From assembly GCF_000010085.1 (NCBI RefSeq), contig NC_007712.1:62001-126000 (forward strand): 64,000 nucleotides of DNA, in the 5' to 3' direction. How positions within the stretch are numbered: the stretch's first letter is position 1; each line of letters begins with the position of its first letter. Position numbers and translations under genes: made by a program. Shown here piece by piece: positions 46,772 through 55,680 of this stretch. The stretch comes from Sodalis glossinidius str. 'morsitans'. GTDB lineage: Bacteria; Pseudomonadota; Gammaproteobacteria; Enterobacterales; Enterobacteriaceae. The notes beneath the pieces are model-generated. The model had not been told where the DNA came from. It saw only the letters and a program-made list of their open reading frames with translations, and searched no databases.

Positions 46772-48085
46772 ATGCACGGAGCAGAAATTCATAAAAATGA
46801 CCATGCCTATAACCGGGTGCCGGCAGCGTCCCGGGCAAGTCTATTAAATGCCACGCTGGTGCGAATGGGTGTAATGACCTCCTTATCGCAATTCATGGTT
46901 GGCGCGACGCTGGGACACAGTATGACTTTCGGGCAGGCCATGCTGGCAACGGTGCTCGGTAGCCTGATACTGGAAATGGTGAGTCTGGGAATGGGGCTGG
47001 TCGGGATGAATGAAGGGTTATCCACCAGTCTGTTGGCCCGCTGGTGCGGCTTCGGACGTGTCGGTTCGTGCCTGATTGGCATCGTTATCGCCTTAAGCCT
47101 GATAGGCTGGTTTGGCGTGCAGAATTCCGTGCTGGCGGAAGGATTGGTGCATGCATCACAAGGGATACTTAATTTTCCCGTCGCCGCCATTCTATCAGGA
47201 TTGATCATTACGCTATTAGTTTTATACGGTTTTTCCGCACTCAGCTGGACGGCGAAAATGTCCGTACCGTTATTTTTCCTGGTGGTGTTGTATATTCTGT
47301 ATGGTGTTGTCAGCGGCGCGGATGTGTTGAATTGTCTAAATGGGCAGCCTGGTGGGCCGGCGATGTCATTAAGTGAGGGGGCTACCATGGTAGCCGGTGG
47401 GTATATTGTCGGTGCGCTGATTTCTCCCGATATTTGCCGCTATTGTAAGAATAAAAATCATGTTTTATTTATGGTGACGGCTTCGATTATTGTGGGTGAG
47501 ATAATCATAAATTGCCTGTCCGTTATTGTCGCCCACGCGCTAGGAACGGCGGACGTGGTCACCATCATGACCCACAGCGCCGGCGGGATAGGCCTGGTTA
47601 CCGTGATTCTCTCCGCCATAAAAGTGAATGACGTCAATTTGTACTCCGCCAGCCTTGGCATGGCAACGGCGCTCGATGCGTTGACCCATCGCAAGTGGCA
47701 CTACCGCTGGCTGACGCTGCTGTTGGGACTGACCGGCACCACATTATCGGTAATGGGTATTATTGCCCATTTTATCGACTTCCTCATTTTTCTGGGCGTG
47801 CTGTTCCCGCCGATCGCCGGCATCATGCTGGTGGATTACTACGTGCTGCGCACGCATCGCGCGTTGCTTGATGCGACCCGCGCACGCCACGCTTTGCCCG
47901 ACGTGACGGCGACGCCTGTGATCGGCTGGTCAGCCGTGGCGGCCTGGCTGGGCGGTAGTGCGGTGGGCCTCACCTGCCAACTGGGGATCCCGTCACTGAA
48001 TGCATTGCTGGCAGGTTGCCTGCTCTATTGGCTGATGGTGCAGGCGAAACAAAGGATATCAGGTCGCTGCCGGTCTGATGGCTAA
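46772..48085 (+). CDS. NCS1-family cytosine/purine permease-like protein
   Basis: A 437-residue integral membrane protein with about 12 hydrophobic segments, resembling CodB and other NCS1 nucleobase:cation symporters. Landmarks: RASLLNATLVRMGVMTSLSQFMVGATLGH near the N-terminus (NCS1 members have a similar first helix with a substrate-site glycine/serine pattern), LIGWFGVQNSVLAEGL, TMVAGGYIVGALISPDICRYCKN, and IMLVDYYVLRTHRALL near the C-terminus. CodB ends in a related PPIxGxxxxDYY motif (here PPIAGIMLVDYY). No deaminase (codA) is nearby, so the substrate is open. Open along its full expected length; the genes around it are broken. No frameshift seen. Confidence 0.85.
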   Translation: MHGAEIHKNDHAYNRVPAASRASLLNATLVRMGVMTSLSQFMVGATLGHSMTFGQAMLATVLGSLILEMVSLGMGLVGMNEGLSTSLLARWCGFGRVGSCLIGIVIALSLIGWFGVQNSVLAEGLVHASQGILNFPVAAILSGLIITLLVLYGFSALSWTAKMSVPLFFLVVLYILYGVVSGADVLNCLNGQPGGPAMSLSEGATMVAGGYIVGALISPDICRYCKNKNHVLFMVTASIIVGEIIINCLSVIVAHALGTADVVTIMTHSAGGIGLVTVILSAIKVNDVNLYSASLGMATALDALTHRKWHYRWLTLLLGLTGTTLSVMGIIAHFIDFLIFLGVLFPPIAGIMLVDYYVLRTHRALLDATRARHALPDVTATPVIGWSAVAAWLGGSAVGLTCQLGIPSLNALLAGCLLYWLMVQAKQRISGRCRSDG

Positions 48086-48122
48086 GCGTCGCCGTGCCAG
48101 GATAGGGGCGCCAGTGACGGCA

Positions 48123-48553
48123 TCAGGCGTGATAGTCGGCTATGATCTCCAGTACGCTATTGATAATGAACTGGACGCCCATATACACCAGCAGAAATCC
48201 CATTAGCCGTGAAATCGCTTCAATACCGCTGGCGCCGACCACATGCATAATGGCACGCAGAACTGCGTAGAGCTATCCAGACAACCACGCTGATGGTGAA
48301 GAAAATCAGCACCGGCGCGAGCGCGGTAACCCAGGGAGAAAAGTAGACGTCTTCACCAGCGTACCGGCATAAAAGGCGACCATCATAATGGCGAAGACAT
48401 AGACCGACGCCAGCCGGGCCTGCTGATTGCGTTCCGCCGCGGTCATGTTCTTACTGAGGCTGAGGAACAACGCCACGGTGGTGTGAGCGGATTCACTAAC
48501 GGTAGCAGCACCATTAGGAGGTCCAAGCCGATTGCTTTGAAAAGTTCAAACAT
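48123..48553 (-). pseudogene. marC: MarC-family membrane protein, internally deleted
   Basis: MarC is a six-helix inner-membrane protein of unknown role. ATG 48553 reads MFELFKAIGLDLLMVLLPLVNPLT. After a shift near 48480 the frame gives LSLSKNMTAAERNQQARLASVYVFAIMMVAFYAGTLV. Homology then jumps to AIMHVVGASGIEAISRLMGFLLVYMG and QFIINSVLEIIADYHA before the stop at 48123. Roughly 80 codons of the middle are missing, and the frame changes at least twice. Confidence 0.85.
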
Positions 48554-48729
48554 ACACGAGGCCTCCAGACCGTTTTTTTCCCGCCGCTGGGGCACTGAAA
48601 TCGACGGGAGTAAAGCAATAAGTAATTAATTTTACAGGAATTTATCCTTGTCGGCCAACTGATAAATTGTCAGTACACATAACAAGTCAGTCACTTTCGC
48701 CCAGCCTGTTCCCCGAGTTAACTCCCTTT

Positions 48730-49648
48730 TATCAGGCGTTGGGCAGTACTCCTTTGTAACCGGTGCCCAGCACGCCGGGGGCGGCCGTATTTTGGCGAAG
48801 TTCGAGTTTGTCAATCCGTTCGGCTCGGTGAAAGATCGAGTGGCGTTCGGTATGTTCTGTGAAGCTATCAATCAACATGATGTTAACCGCGGACCGCTGA
48901 AACTGTTGGACGCCTCCGGCGGCAATATGGGCAAAGCCCTGGCGAAACTAGGTCAGTTGTGCGGCATTCCGATACATTTGATCATCCCCGAGAGTTCGCC
49001 GCCGCTGAATTAACTACCGTGGAACGCCGCTTTTTCCTGCTGGGACTCATCAGCCGCGCCCAGGCGATAGGTTTGCACGATCCCGGCTGGATACTGCTGT
49101 CACAACATCTGAATTTGGTGAATGTGGAGGTTCACCAATACCAGGCCGGGTAGGAAATCCGCCGCCAACTGGGGTATAAGAAGGCGGACGGCAGGGTGTC
49201 GGCGGTGGGGACCGGGGGTACCTTAAGCGGCTTCTATGCCGCACTGGTCAAGGACAATCCGGCGTTAAGGGTGCTTGGCACTACCCCCAGAGAATTGCCG
49301 TTTGGTACCTATGATCCGACCAATGATTGCGATAAATTCGGTGGCGTGGGCGGGATGGGTTTTGGTTTCCGCCAACCTTTTCTCGCCCACGTGGGGCTGG
49401 ATGATGTCCAGTTCAATGAAGTCAGTTGGCGGGTATCGCTGAGCGCGATGTTTGAATTTCATCTTTTGACCGATATCCGTATTGGCGCGTCCGCCGCAGC
49501 CAACTGGAGCAGCGCCTATCGGCTGGCGCAGGAAATGACGCCGGCGCAGTGCGTCATTACGCTGTTCGCCGATGCCGGCAGCGACGCCGAGCGTGACCGG
49601 GGTGAGCAATATTTCCACGAGCTGGGTGCGCTGCATCATCCGGTTTAG
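48730..49648 (+). pseudogene. Cysteine-synthase-like PLP enzyme, broken
   Basis: This is a member of the PLP-dependent beta-family (cysteine synthase / cystathionine beta-synthase). The start is not clear; the region near 48740-48790 is shifted. From 48792 the frame reads LAKFEFVNPFGSVKDRVAFGM, which includes the NPxGSxKDR motif with the PLP lysine, then LLDASGGNMGKALAKLG, in which the usual SGNxG-type phosphate loop is altered (relatives have SSGNTG). A shift near 49010 leads to VERRFFLLGLISRAQAIG, a TAG at 49152 interrupts EVHQYQAG / EIRRQLGYK, and the last part has SAVGTGGTLSGFYAAL, the second PLP-phosphate loop. Two or more breaks. It could have been cysK-, cysM- or siderophore-type; I cannot tell which. 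Confidence 0.82.
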
Positions 49649-49784
49649 GCGGCATTACCGTCATGGTTCTCTGGCATAAATTGCCCCTCGCGGCGAATCC
49701 TGTTGGCTTTAGCGCCAACGGATCCCTCTCATCGTCTCTCTGTACCGGCCCGCGTTCCTCGCCCTTATGCAGCGTGGCAGCACC

Positions 49785-50448
49785 CTATCGCCAGGTAGGA
49801 TTGCTCATCACGCTATAGCGGCCGCAGCCCAGCAGAGCGATGGCTAGAGCGGTTTTCATCTATTTCGGCGCATCTGTGGATTAGGAATTCTATCTACTGA
49901 GGCAGTGCTATATGCGAAAAAACCGGAATAGATGAAAAGTGCTCTAGCAACCTGAATCAATCCGATTATTCGCGATCTTAACTCCTCACTGTAAGAATGT
50001 ACCATTCAGACCTCAGAGAAAAAAATTAGCCACACCATATAGATTAATGGCTATTTAACAAACTGGAATAGATGAAAAGTGCTCTAGCCCGGCAAAAAGA
50101 TAGACGGCGATATTCTCCAGTCCCCAGGAGCCCACGTTCGTCAGGGTAAAAATGATACCGGGTTCGGTAATCAGCCAGGCAAACAGCATGGTGAAGGAGA
50201 AAATCAGCGCTGCCGGCCGCACCAGAATGCCGAAAATAAACATCAGCGGCACAATGATTTCACCCAGGAACACGCCATAAGCGACGATGGCAGGCATACC
50301 ATGGGCCTGAACCATCCCGATGATGCCATCGATGCCGAACAGCAGTTTGTAGGATGCCGTGAAACAACATCATGGCGCCAAAGGTAAACCGCATCAGCAA
50401 TTTCCCTAGATCCGGCTTATCCAGCATTCGGTTAAAGGCAGTTAGCAT
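49785..50448 (-). pseudogene. DoxX-family membrane protein, frameshifted and split by a MITE
   Basis: DoxX-like proteins are four-helix inner-membrane proteins. ATG 50448 reads MLTAFNRMLDKPDLGKLLMRFTFGAMMLFHG. One extra C near 50357 shifts the frame; without it the sequence continues IYKLLFGIDGIIGMVQAHGMP. The next part runs AIVAYGVFLGEIIVPLMFIFGIL to ENIAVYLFAG, where the inverted-repeat element enters. On the other side the frame resumes as LAIALLGCGRYSVMSNPTWR and stops at 49785. Removing 49846-50085 rejoins GGG-CTA-GCC (Gly-Leu-Ala) in frame, which shows both the ancestral gene and the TA target site. Two independent hits make this a pseudogene. Confidence 0.9.
49844..50087. mobile_element. 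Inverted-repeat element(s) (MITE-like) in doxX
   Basis: Bases 49844-49947 form a 104-bp unit whose ends are imperfect inverted repeats of about 25 bp (CTAGAGCGGTTTTCATC at the left, CTAGAGCACTTTTCATC read inward from the right). This unit is identical to 59151-59254. A further 140 bp (49948-50087) end with the same right-end sequence (GGAATAGATGAAAAGTGC, then TCTAG) but lack a matching left end. The whole insertion is bounded by a duplicated TA inside CTAG. There is no coding capacity. The TA target suggests mobilisation by an IS630/mariner-type transposase, but this is inference. Confidence 0.85.
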
Positions 50449-50595
50449 AATGATATCCGTCCTCAGATATAGCGTGGTGAAGAATTAACTATTAATAATA
50501 ACTATTAAACTAATTATTACTGAACATTTATATGCACCAGATCAAGCAATTAAACGCTAATTGAGACCGATGAGCTGGAAACCCTCAACGCATCA

Positions 50596-50616
50596 CCGCT
50601 TAGGCGGCCTAAGCGG
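50596..50616. other. Palindromic hairpin upstream of prlC
   Basis: CCGCTTAGG - CGG - CCTAAGCGG (50596-50604 with 50608-50616) is a perfect 9-bp stem with a 3-base loop in the 284-bp doxX-prlC divergent gap. It lacks a T-run. It could be a protein-binding site, a relic terminator or an mRNA structure in the prlC leader; the sequence alone does not decide. Confidence 0.4.
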
Positions 50617-50732
50617 AGGGAAATTGACCAGTCGCGTCGCGCGGCGGCTGTTACGGTTCGCTCGCCATTGATTTTCGCTATAGTTAGCCTCATGTTAATC
50701 CTATTGGCTTTCACGATAATCAGGACTGCGCT

Positions 50733-52757
50733 ATGACTAATCCGTTACTGACCTCGTTTTCCTTGCCCCCTTTTGCCGCTATTCGTCCTGAGCACGTTGT
50801 GCCAGCGGTGAAAGCCGCTCTTGAACAATGCCGCCACACCGTTGAAGAGGTCGTGGCGCAGCCCGGCCCGTTCACCTGGGAGAATCTCTGCCAGCCGCTG
50901 GCGGATGCGGATGACCGTTTAAGCCGGATCTGGTCGCCGGTGGGCCATTTAAATGCGGTGAAGAACAGCCAGAAATTACGCGAAGCCTATGAACAGAGCC
51001 TGCCGCTACTGTCTGAATACAGTACCTGGGTAGGGCAACATAAGGGGTTGTACCAAGCCTACCGTAATCTGCGCGATGGCCAACACTACGTACAGCTGAG
51101 CGTGGCGCAGAAAAAAGCGGTGGATAATGCGCTGCGCGATTTTGAATTGTCCGGTATCGGGCTGCCGGCGGAAAAACAGCAGCGCTACGGACAAATTGTC
51201 GCCCGGCTGTCGGAGCTGGGATCGGCCTACAGCAATAACGTTCTGGACGCCACCATGGGCTGGAGCAAGTTGATAACCGATGAGCAGGAATTGGTCGGCA
51301 TGCCCGAAAGCGCGCTTGCCGCCGCCCGCGCCCAGGAGGGTTGGTTGCTGACGCTCGATATCCCCAGCTATTTGCCTGTGCTCACCTATTGCGATAACGC
51401 CGCGCTGCGTAAGGAGCTTTACCGCGCCTATAACACCCGCGCCTCCGATCAGGGGCCGGATGCCGGCAAATGGGATAACGGCCCCATCATGAGCGAAATT
51501 CTGGCGCTGCGCCATGAGCTGGCGCAACTTCTGGGATTCAACAGCTATGCCGATAAATCCCTGGTCACCAAAATGGCGCAGGATCCTCAGCAGGTGCTGG
51601 ATTTCCTCACCGATTTGGCCAAGCGCGCACGGCCACAGGGAGAACAAGAGCTGGCGCAGCTGCGCACCTTCGCGCAACGCCACTTCGGCCGCGATACGCT
51701 GGATCCGTGGGATATCGCTTATTACGGCGAAAAACAAAAACAGCACCTGTTCTCGATCAATGATGAGCAACTGCGCCCCTATTTTCCTGAACCGCGTGCC
51801 GTAAGCGGTCTATTCGAGGTGGTCAAACGTATCTACGGCATCACCGCCAAAGAGCGCACCGATGTAGATACCTGGCATCCGGACGTTCGCTTCTTCGATC
51901 TGTTTGATGAGCATGGCGAACTGCGCGGCAGTTTTTACCTGGATCTGTACGCCCGCGATAATAAACGCGGCGGCGCCTGGATGGATGACTGTGTCGGCAT
52001 GATGCGCAAGGCCTATGGCGAACTGCAAAAACCGGTGGCCTATCTCACCTGCAACTTCAACCGCCCGATAAGCGGTAAACCGGCGCTGTTTACCCATAAT
52101 GAGGTGACCACGCTGTTCCATGAGTTCGGGCATGGGCTGCACCACATGCTGACCCGTATTGACACTCCCGGGGTGGCCGGCATCAGCGGTGTGCCTTGGG
52201 ATGCGGTGGAGCTGCCGAGCCAGTTTATGGAGAATTATTGCTGGCAGCCTGAAGCGCTGGCGTTTATTTCCGGCCATTATGAAACCGGTGAGCCGCTGCC
52301 CGATGCGCTATTGAACAAGCTGCTGGAAGCGAAAAACTACCAGGCGGCGTTATTTATTCTGCGCCAACTGGAATTCGGCCTGTTTGATTTCCGCATGCAT
52401 TACCAATATCAGCCTGAGCAGGGCGCGCGCGTACTTGACACTCTGGCGGAGGTGAAAAAACAGGTGGCGGTGTTACCGACCGTGCCGTGGGGACGATTCC
52501 CCCACGCCTTTAGCCATATTTTCGCCGGTGGTTATGCGGCGGGATATTACAGCTATCTGTGGGCGGATGTGCTGGCGGCGGATGCCTGGTCGCGTTTCGA
52601 GGAGGAGGGGATTTTCAACCGGGATACCGGCGAATCGTTCCTCGATACGATTCTTTCCCGCGGCGGTTCCGAAGAGCCGATGGTGCTTTTTGCCCGTTTC
52701 CGCGGCCGCGAGCCGCAGTTGGACGCTATGCTGCGCCATTACGGTATTCGGGAATAG
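50733..52757 (+). CDS. prlC: Oligopeptidase A (PrlC)
   Basis: PrlC is a cytosolic M3-family zinc metallopeptidase that degrades signal peptides and other short peptides. The product has 674 residues (E. coli 680). It starts MTNPLLTSFSLPPFAAIRPEHV. The zinc/catalytic motif HEFGH is at residues 463-467 in TLFHEFGHGLHHML. Other landmarks: KLITDEQELVGMPESALAAARAQ, DLYARDNKRGGAWMDDC, AGISGVPWDAVELPSQFMENY, and AGGYAAGYYSYLWADVLAADAW. No damage. In E. coli it is followed by rsmJ, as here. Confidence 0.97.
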   Translation: MTNPLLTSFSLPPFAAIRPEHVVPAVKAALEQCRHTVEEVVAQPGPFTWENLCQPLADADDRLSRIWSPVGHLNAVKNSQKLREAYEQSLPLLSEYSTWVGQHKGLYQAYRNLRDGQHYVQLSVAQKKAVDNALRDFELSGIGLPAEKQQRYGQIVARLSELGSAYSNNVLDATMGWSKLITDEQELVGMPESALAAARAQEGWLLTLDIPSYLPVLTYCDNAALRKELYRAYNTRASDQGPDAGKWDNGPIMSEILALRHELAQLLGFNSYADKSLVTKMAQDPQQVLDFLTDLAKRARPQGEQELAQLRTFAQRHFGRDTLDPWDIAYYGEKQKQHLFSINDEQLRPYFPEPRAVSGLFEVVKRIYGITAKERTDVDTWHPDVRFFDLFDEHGELRGSFYLDLYARDNKRGGAWMDDCVGMMRKAYGELQKPVAYLTCNFNRPISGKPALFTHNEVTTLFHEFGHGLHHMLTRIDTPGVAGISGVPWDAVELPSQFMENYCWQPEALAFISGHYETGEPLPDALLNKLLEAKNYQAALFILRQLEFGLFDFRMHYQYQPEQGARVLDTLAEVKKQVAVLPTVPWGRFPHAFSHIFAGGYAAGYYSYLWADVLAADAWSRFEEEGIFNRDTGESFLDTILSRGGSEEPMVLFARFRGREPQLDAMLRHYGIRE

Positions 52758-52762
52758 GGAGC

Positions 52763-53108
52763 TTGAGCACGGTCTTTTTGGACAGTGAGGCCGGCATCGA
52801 CCCCAAATCTTTGCAGGCGCTGGCTGCGCGCTGGGGGTTGATAAGCGATCCCAAGGCCGCCTTGGCGCATCGGCGGCGGGCGCGGTGAGGCGGTAGCCAA
52901 GGCGGTGGGTATCAAAGGCCAATGGTTGCCGGACGTGGTGGACGCCACCGCCGGTCTGGGGCGGGATGCTTTTGTACTGGCCTGTCTGGGCTGCCGGGTG
53001 GTAGTAAAAAGGCCCGACTATGCGCCGCCGCAGGCTTCTATCACCACCAAGAACCATCGTTTTGATCTTTATCCGTCACAGGCGTCCCCGCCAGAGAGGA
53101 ACGACTGA
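52763..53108 (+). pseudogene. rsmJ: 16S rRNA methyltransferase RsmJ (YhiQ), collapsed
   Basis: RsmJ methylates G1516 of 16S rRNA and normally has about 250 residues. Here only about 115 codons remain. The first frame reads FLDSEAGIDPKSLQALAARWGL, then jumps to AALAHRR, where about 50 codons (to the MAHRR motif) were lost. A frame change gives GGGRGEAVAKAVGIKGQWLPDV with VDATAGLGRDAFVLACLGCRV, the cofactor-binding part. The sequence then jumps to VVKRPDYAPPQASITTKNHRFD, deleting about 90 codons. So there are two internal deletions and a shift. The start is probably TTG 52763 or close by. Confidence 0.9.
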
Positions 53109-53992
53109 AGGCGAAACACGCCGAGGAAATAGCGTGACGTCAAAGAACGTCCCTGCGACGCACTGAGTGCCGGGGCATGACGCTTGAATATCGCTGAGCA
53201 ACCCTGCGTTGTAGGATAGAGCGGCGTCTGCACGTTGACGATGTCGCAAACCCTCACCATGGATTCGGGCGTGTCATGGTAAGTCAGACCGAGTTCTTCC
53301 TCCAATACGGCGGGCAGGCGGTGGGGATCATAGTAGTGTAACTTCATAGCGAAGGGTTTAAGTCGGCGAAGAACCGCCTGGCCAATGCGCCCCGCGTGCC
53401 AAAGTGCATGCCTTCAATATCGTAGCTGCGGGTCACGCGGTTGGCAATATTCCACCCGCCGTTTTTCGCCATCTGGTGTGAGGGAAGATAGTTTCGCACC
53501 AGCGCCAAAAGGGTCATGACCACATACTCAGCCACGCTAATCGAGTTGGGAAAGGTGACCTCGGCCACCGTGATCCCCCGCTCGGCAGCGGCCTTTAAAT
53601 CAACGTAATTTGAGCCGATACCGGCGGTCAGGGCCAGTTTGAGCTTGCGCGCTTTAGCAATGCGTTCAGCGGTGAGTGAGGTACGCAGGCCAGAACGGTT
53701 GCGAAATCACGACATCGGCATCGGGCAGGTGGCGCTCAAAAACGGGGTCTGCGCCGTCTTTATCGCTGGTGATGATCAATTCATGTCCATGACTTTCCAG
53801 ATAGGGCCGCAGGCCCAGCTCTCCCGACACACTGCCGACCAGCGCGCCGGGGGTAAAACCCAGCGGCCCCGACGGCATCGGAGCGGATTGCCCGCCGGGA
53901 TAGGTGAGGATCGTTGGCAGGCTGTCACGGGCGTAAATCGGCGGAAAGCAGGTGACAGGATCGGGGTAAAGTACACATAAAGTTTTCGACAT
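53069..53992 (-). pseudogene. NAD-dependent formate dehydrogenase (D-hydroxyacid DH family), truncated
   Basis: ATG 53992 opens SKTLCVLYPDPVTCFPPIYARD, then YPGGQSAPMPS and FTPGALVGSVSGELGLRPYLES, which strongly resembles methylotroph-type NAD formate dehydrogenases. The frame breaks near AYLTHR (53670). The next frame reads AEVTFPNSISVAEYVVMTLLALVRNYLPSH with GGWNIANRVTRSYDIEGMHFGT, which partly spans the NAD-binding fold. A third piece reads MKLHYYDPHRLPAVLEEELGLTYHDTPESM. Similarity ends near VQTPLYPTTQ, so the C-terminal third is gone where the gene meets the rsmJ remnant. Two frameshifts plus a 3' deletion. Confidence 0.88.
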
Positions 53993-54018
53993 AGTCCATC
54001 CTTAGGCTAATGAAGCGC

Positions 54019-54721
54019 TTAACATTCAAAGCTATTGCGCTTTCCACTCTGAGCCTTTACCTCTCCTCCGTCTGATCGATTGCTAGCATCTGTTGATAGA
54101 GACAAACTATCTACCTTGTGGGTCATTACCTGATCCAGCGCATGCTGAAGATTGAAGGGCGGCGTCATGGTCCAAATACTGCAAAGCAGCGCTGGCTGAA
54201 TGTCTTGTCGCAAGCGCACCAAGCTTATCTCCGGCGCCGGTTGCGGCATGATGGGATGCACGGCGATGCCATGAGTGAGAAAACAGGTGGGATCGCGCTA
54301 ATGAGGGCAATGCTGGCAACCTGTCCGCGGCTTACCATCTTATACAGCACATCGAAGGTATTGGTTTCAACCACCACCGAGGGGCTGACGCCCGCCTGCT
54401 GAAAGGCATATTCGATGATGCGGCGCCGGTCAAAAGCACGAATCGCTCGGTGAATAGCGGCAGTGTTTCATAGATCGCGGCAGGACATTGCTCCGTATAG
54501 GCGATGCCGACGTGTAGTTCATGTTTCTTTAGCCGGCTCAGTATTTCTCGCGTGCTCAAAGCAAACACCTTCAGACGCAGCCAGGGAATATTGCGGCGGT
54601 ATTCGTTTATCAACATGGAAACCACGCGCATAGCTGACGGCACGATGCCTATCGCCAACACGTCTCCCGCCACCGTTTGTGCTAGTGCGGCTTCCTGTTT
54701 CAAACCATCCAACGAGGCCAA
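54019..54721 (-). pseudogene. LysR-type regulator, N-terminus lost and frameshifted
   Basis: The effector-binding half of a LysR-type regulator is visible: GDVLAIGIVPSAMRVVSMLINEYRR, LKVFALSTREILSRLKKHELHVGI, and YETLPLFTERFVLL. A frame change near 54440 gives RRRIIEYAFQQAGVSPSVVVETNTFDVLYK and GQVASIALISAIP; another near 54250 gives EISLVRLRQDIQPALL. The N-terminal helix-turn-helix (about 80 codons) is absent, because the region ends against the uspA stop. Placed upstream of the formate dehydrogenase on the same strand, it may once have controlled it, but this is inference. Confidence 0.85.
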
Positions 54722-54766
54722 TGTTTGCCTAGCGTTTTGCGCCTTTATTCGCCCCTTTTTATATCT

Positions 54767-55231
54767 TCACGCCGGGCAGGGGGCGATTTCATCCATATCT
54801 TCTTCATCATCGCTGAGTGGAACGATGAGCATATCCACATGGACCGTGTTGATAAGCTGGCGCGCAGAAGACATCAACTTACTCCAGAAGTCCTGGTGAT
54901 GGCCGCACAAAACGAGATCCACGTCGTATTTGTTAATGGCGTCCACCAGCACCTGGCCCAGATCGCCGCTGCCGCTCAGTGTTTCGGTAATCGGATAGCC
55001 AGCGTTTTGCGACAGCTGGGTCATCGCATGCTGCGTTTCTTCAGATATGCGCTTTTGCATATCGCCGAGATTGACGTCGATAAGACCGGTATAGAGGTCG
55101 GAGTAGTTGACGTCAACGTGGATCAGGGAAACTTTGGCGTTATAAGGTCTGGCCATCGATACGGCTTTTTCGACCAGCACGTTACTTTCCGGTGAAAGGT
55201 CAACGGCTATCAGGATGTGTTTGTAAGCCAT
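54767..55231 (-). CDS. uspA: Universal stress protein A
   Basis: UspA is a small cytoplasmic dimer made during growth arrest and stress. The product has 154 residues and is nearly identical to E. coli UspA over 140 residues (MAYKHILIAVDLSPESNVLVEKA, NYSDLYTGLIDVNLGDMQKRI, LCGHHQDFWSKLMSSARQLIN). The C-terminus reads SDDEEDMDEIAPCPA, about ten residues longer than E. coli, possibly because the deletion that removed the LysR N-terminus changed the end. The gene carries AAGGAG upstream of ATG 55231. Intact. Confidence 0.96.
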   Translation of the reverse strand: MAYKHILIAVDLSPESNVLVEKAVSMARPYNAKVSLIHVDVNYSDLYTGLIDVNLGDMQKRISEETQHAMTQLSQNAGYPITETLSGSGDLGQVLVDAINKYDVDLVLCGHHQDFWSKLMSSARQLINTVHVDMLIVPLSDDEEDMDEIAPCPA

Positions 55232-55680
55232 AATCAGACTCCTTGCAAAATGTCACTTGTCTATTCTCGTCGCAATATGCGACCCCGGCGACAGCGGACG
55301 CACTGTCTCCAGTCTTGATATCCCTCTTTCAGTATAGCCGTACTCGCCCCTGGAACGAAGCGGCTGACCTGCGCAACTGCGAGAAGGGTCACGATATCTG
55401 CCCCCGACCGGGCTGACAGCGTCCGCTTGACGCGAGGGTAAAACTTTTTTTGCGAAAATGCATAATTTCTATCGCTTCGGTTGGCGGCTTTTGTCAAAAT
55501 TTTTCTACACTGAACAGTATGCCATCATCTCACAGTTCTCTTCCGCGCCGCTCGCATGCGCATAGCAACAAACTTCAGATGGTCTGTCAGTAGTGAGCTT
55601 ACATATATCGGTTATAACCGCTGTCGTCCCGCGGACGTCGGGCTTTGCGGCGGTTTTGGATGTTGCCGGGAGGATCCATC
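55232..55680. other. Gap between divergent uspA and uspB
   Basis: These 449 bp separate divergent genes and should hold both promoters. I see AT-rich stretches near 55440-55510 but no convincing promoter pair by eye. No gene is recognised; the short minus frame 55261-55497 matches nothing known. Confidence 0.35.

Noticed and set aside
51006..51770. 254-codon open frame antisense to prlC
   Set aside because: Lies fully inside the conserved peptidase gene and has no recognisable domain.
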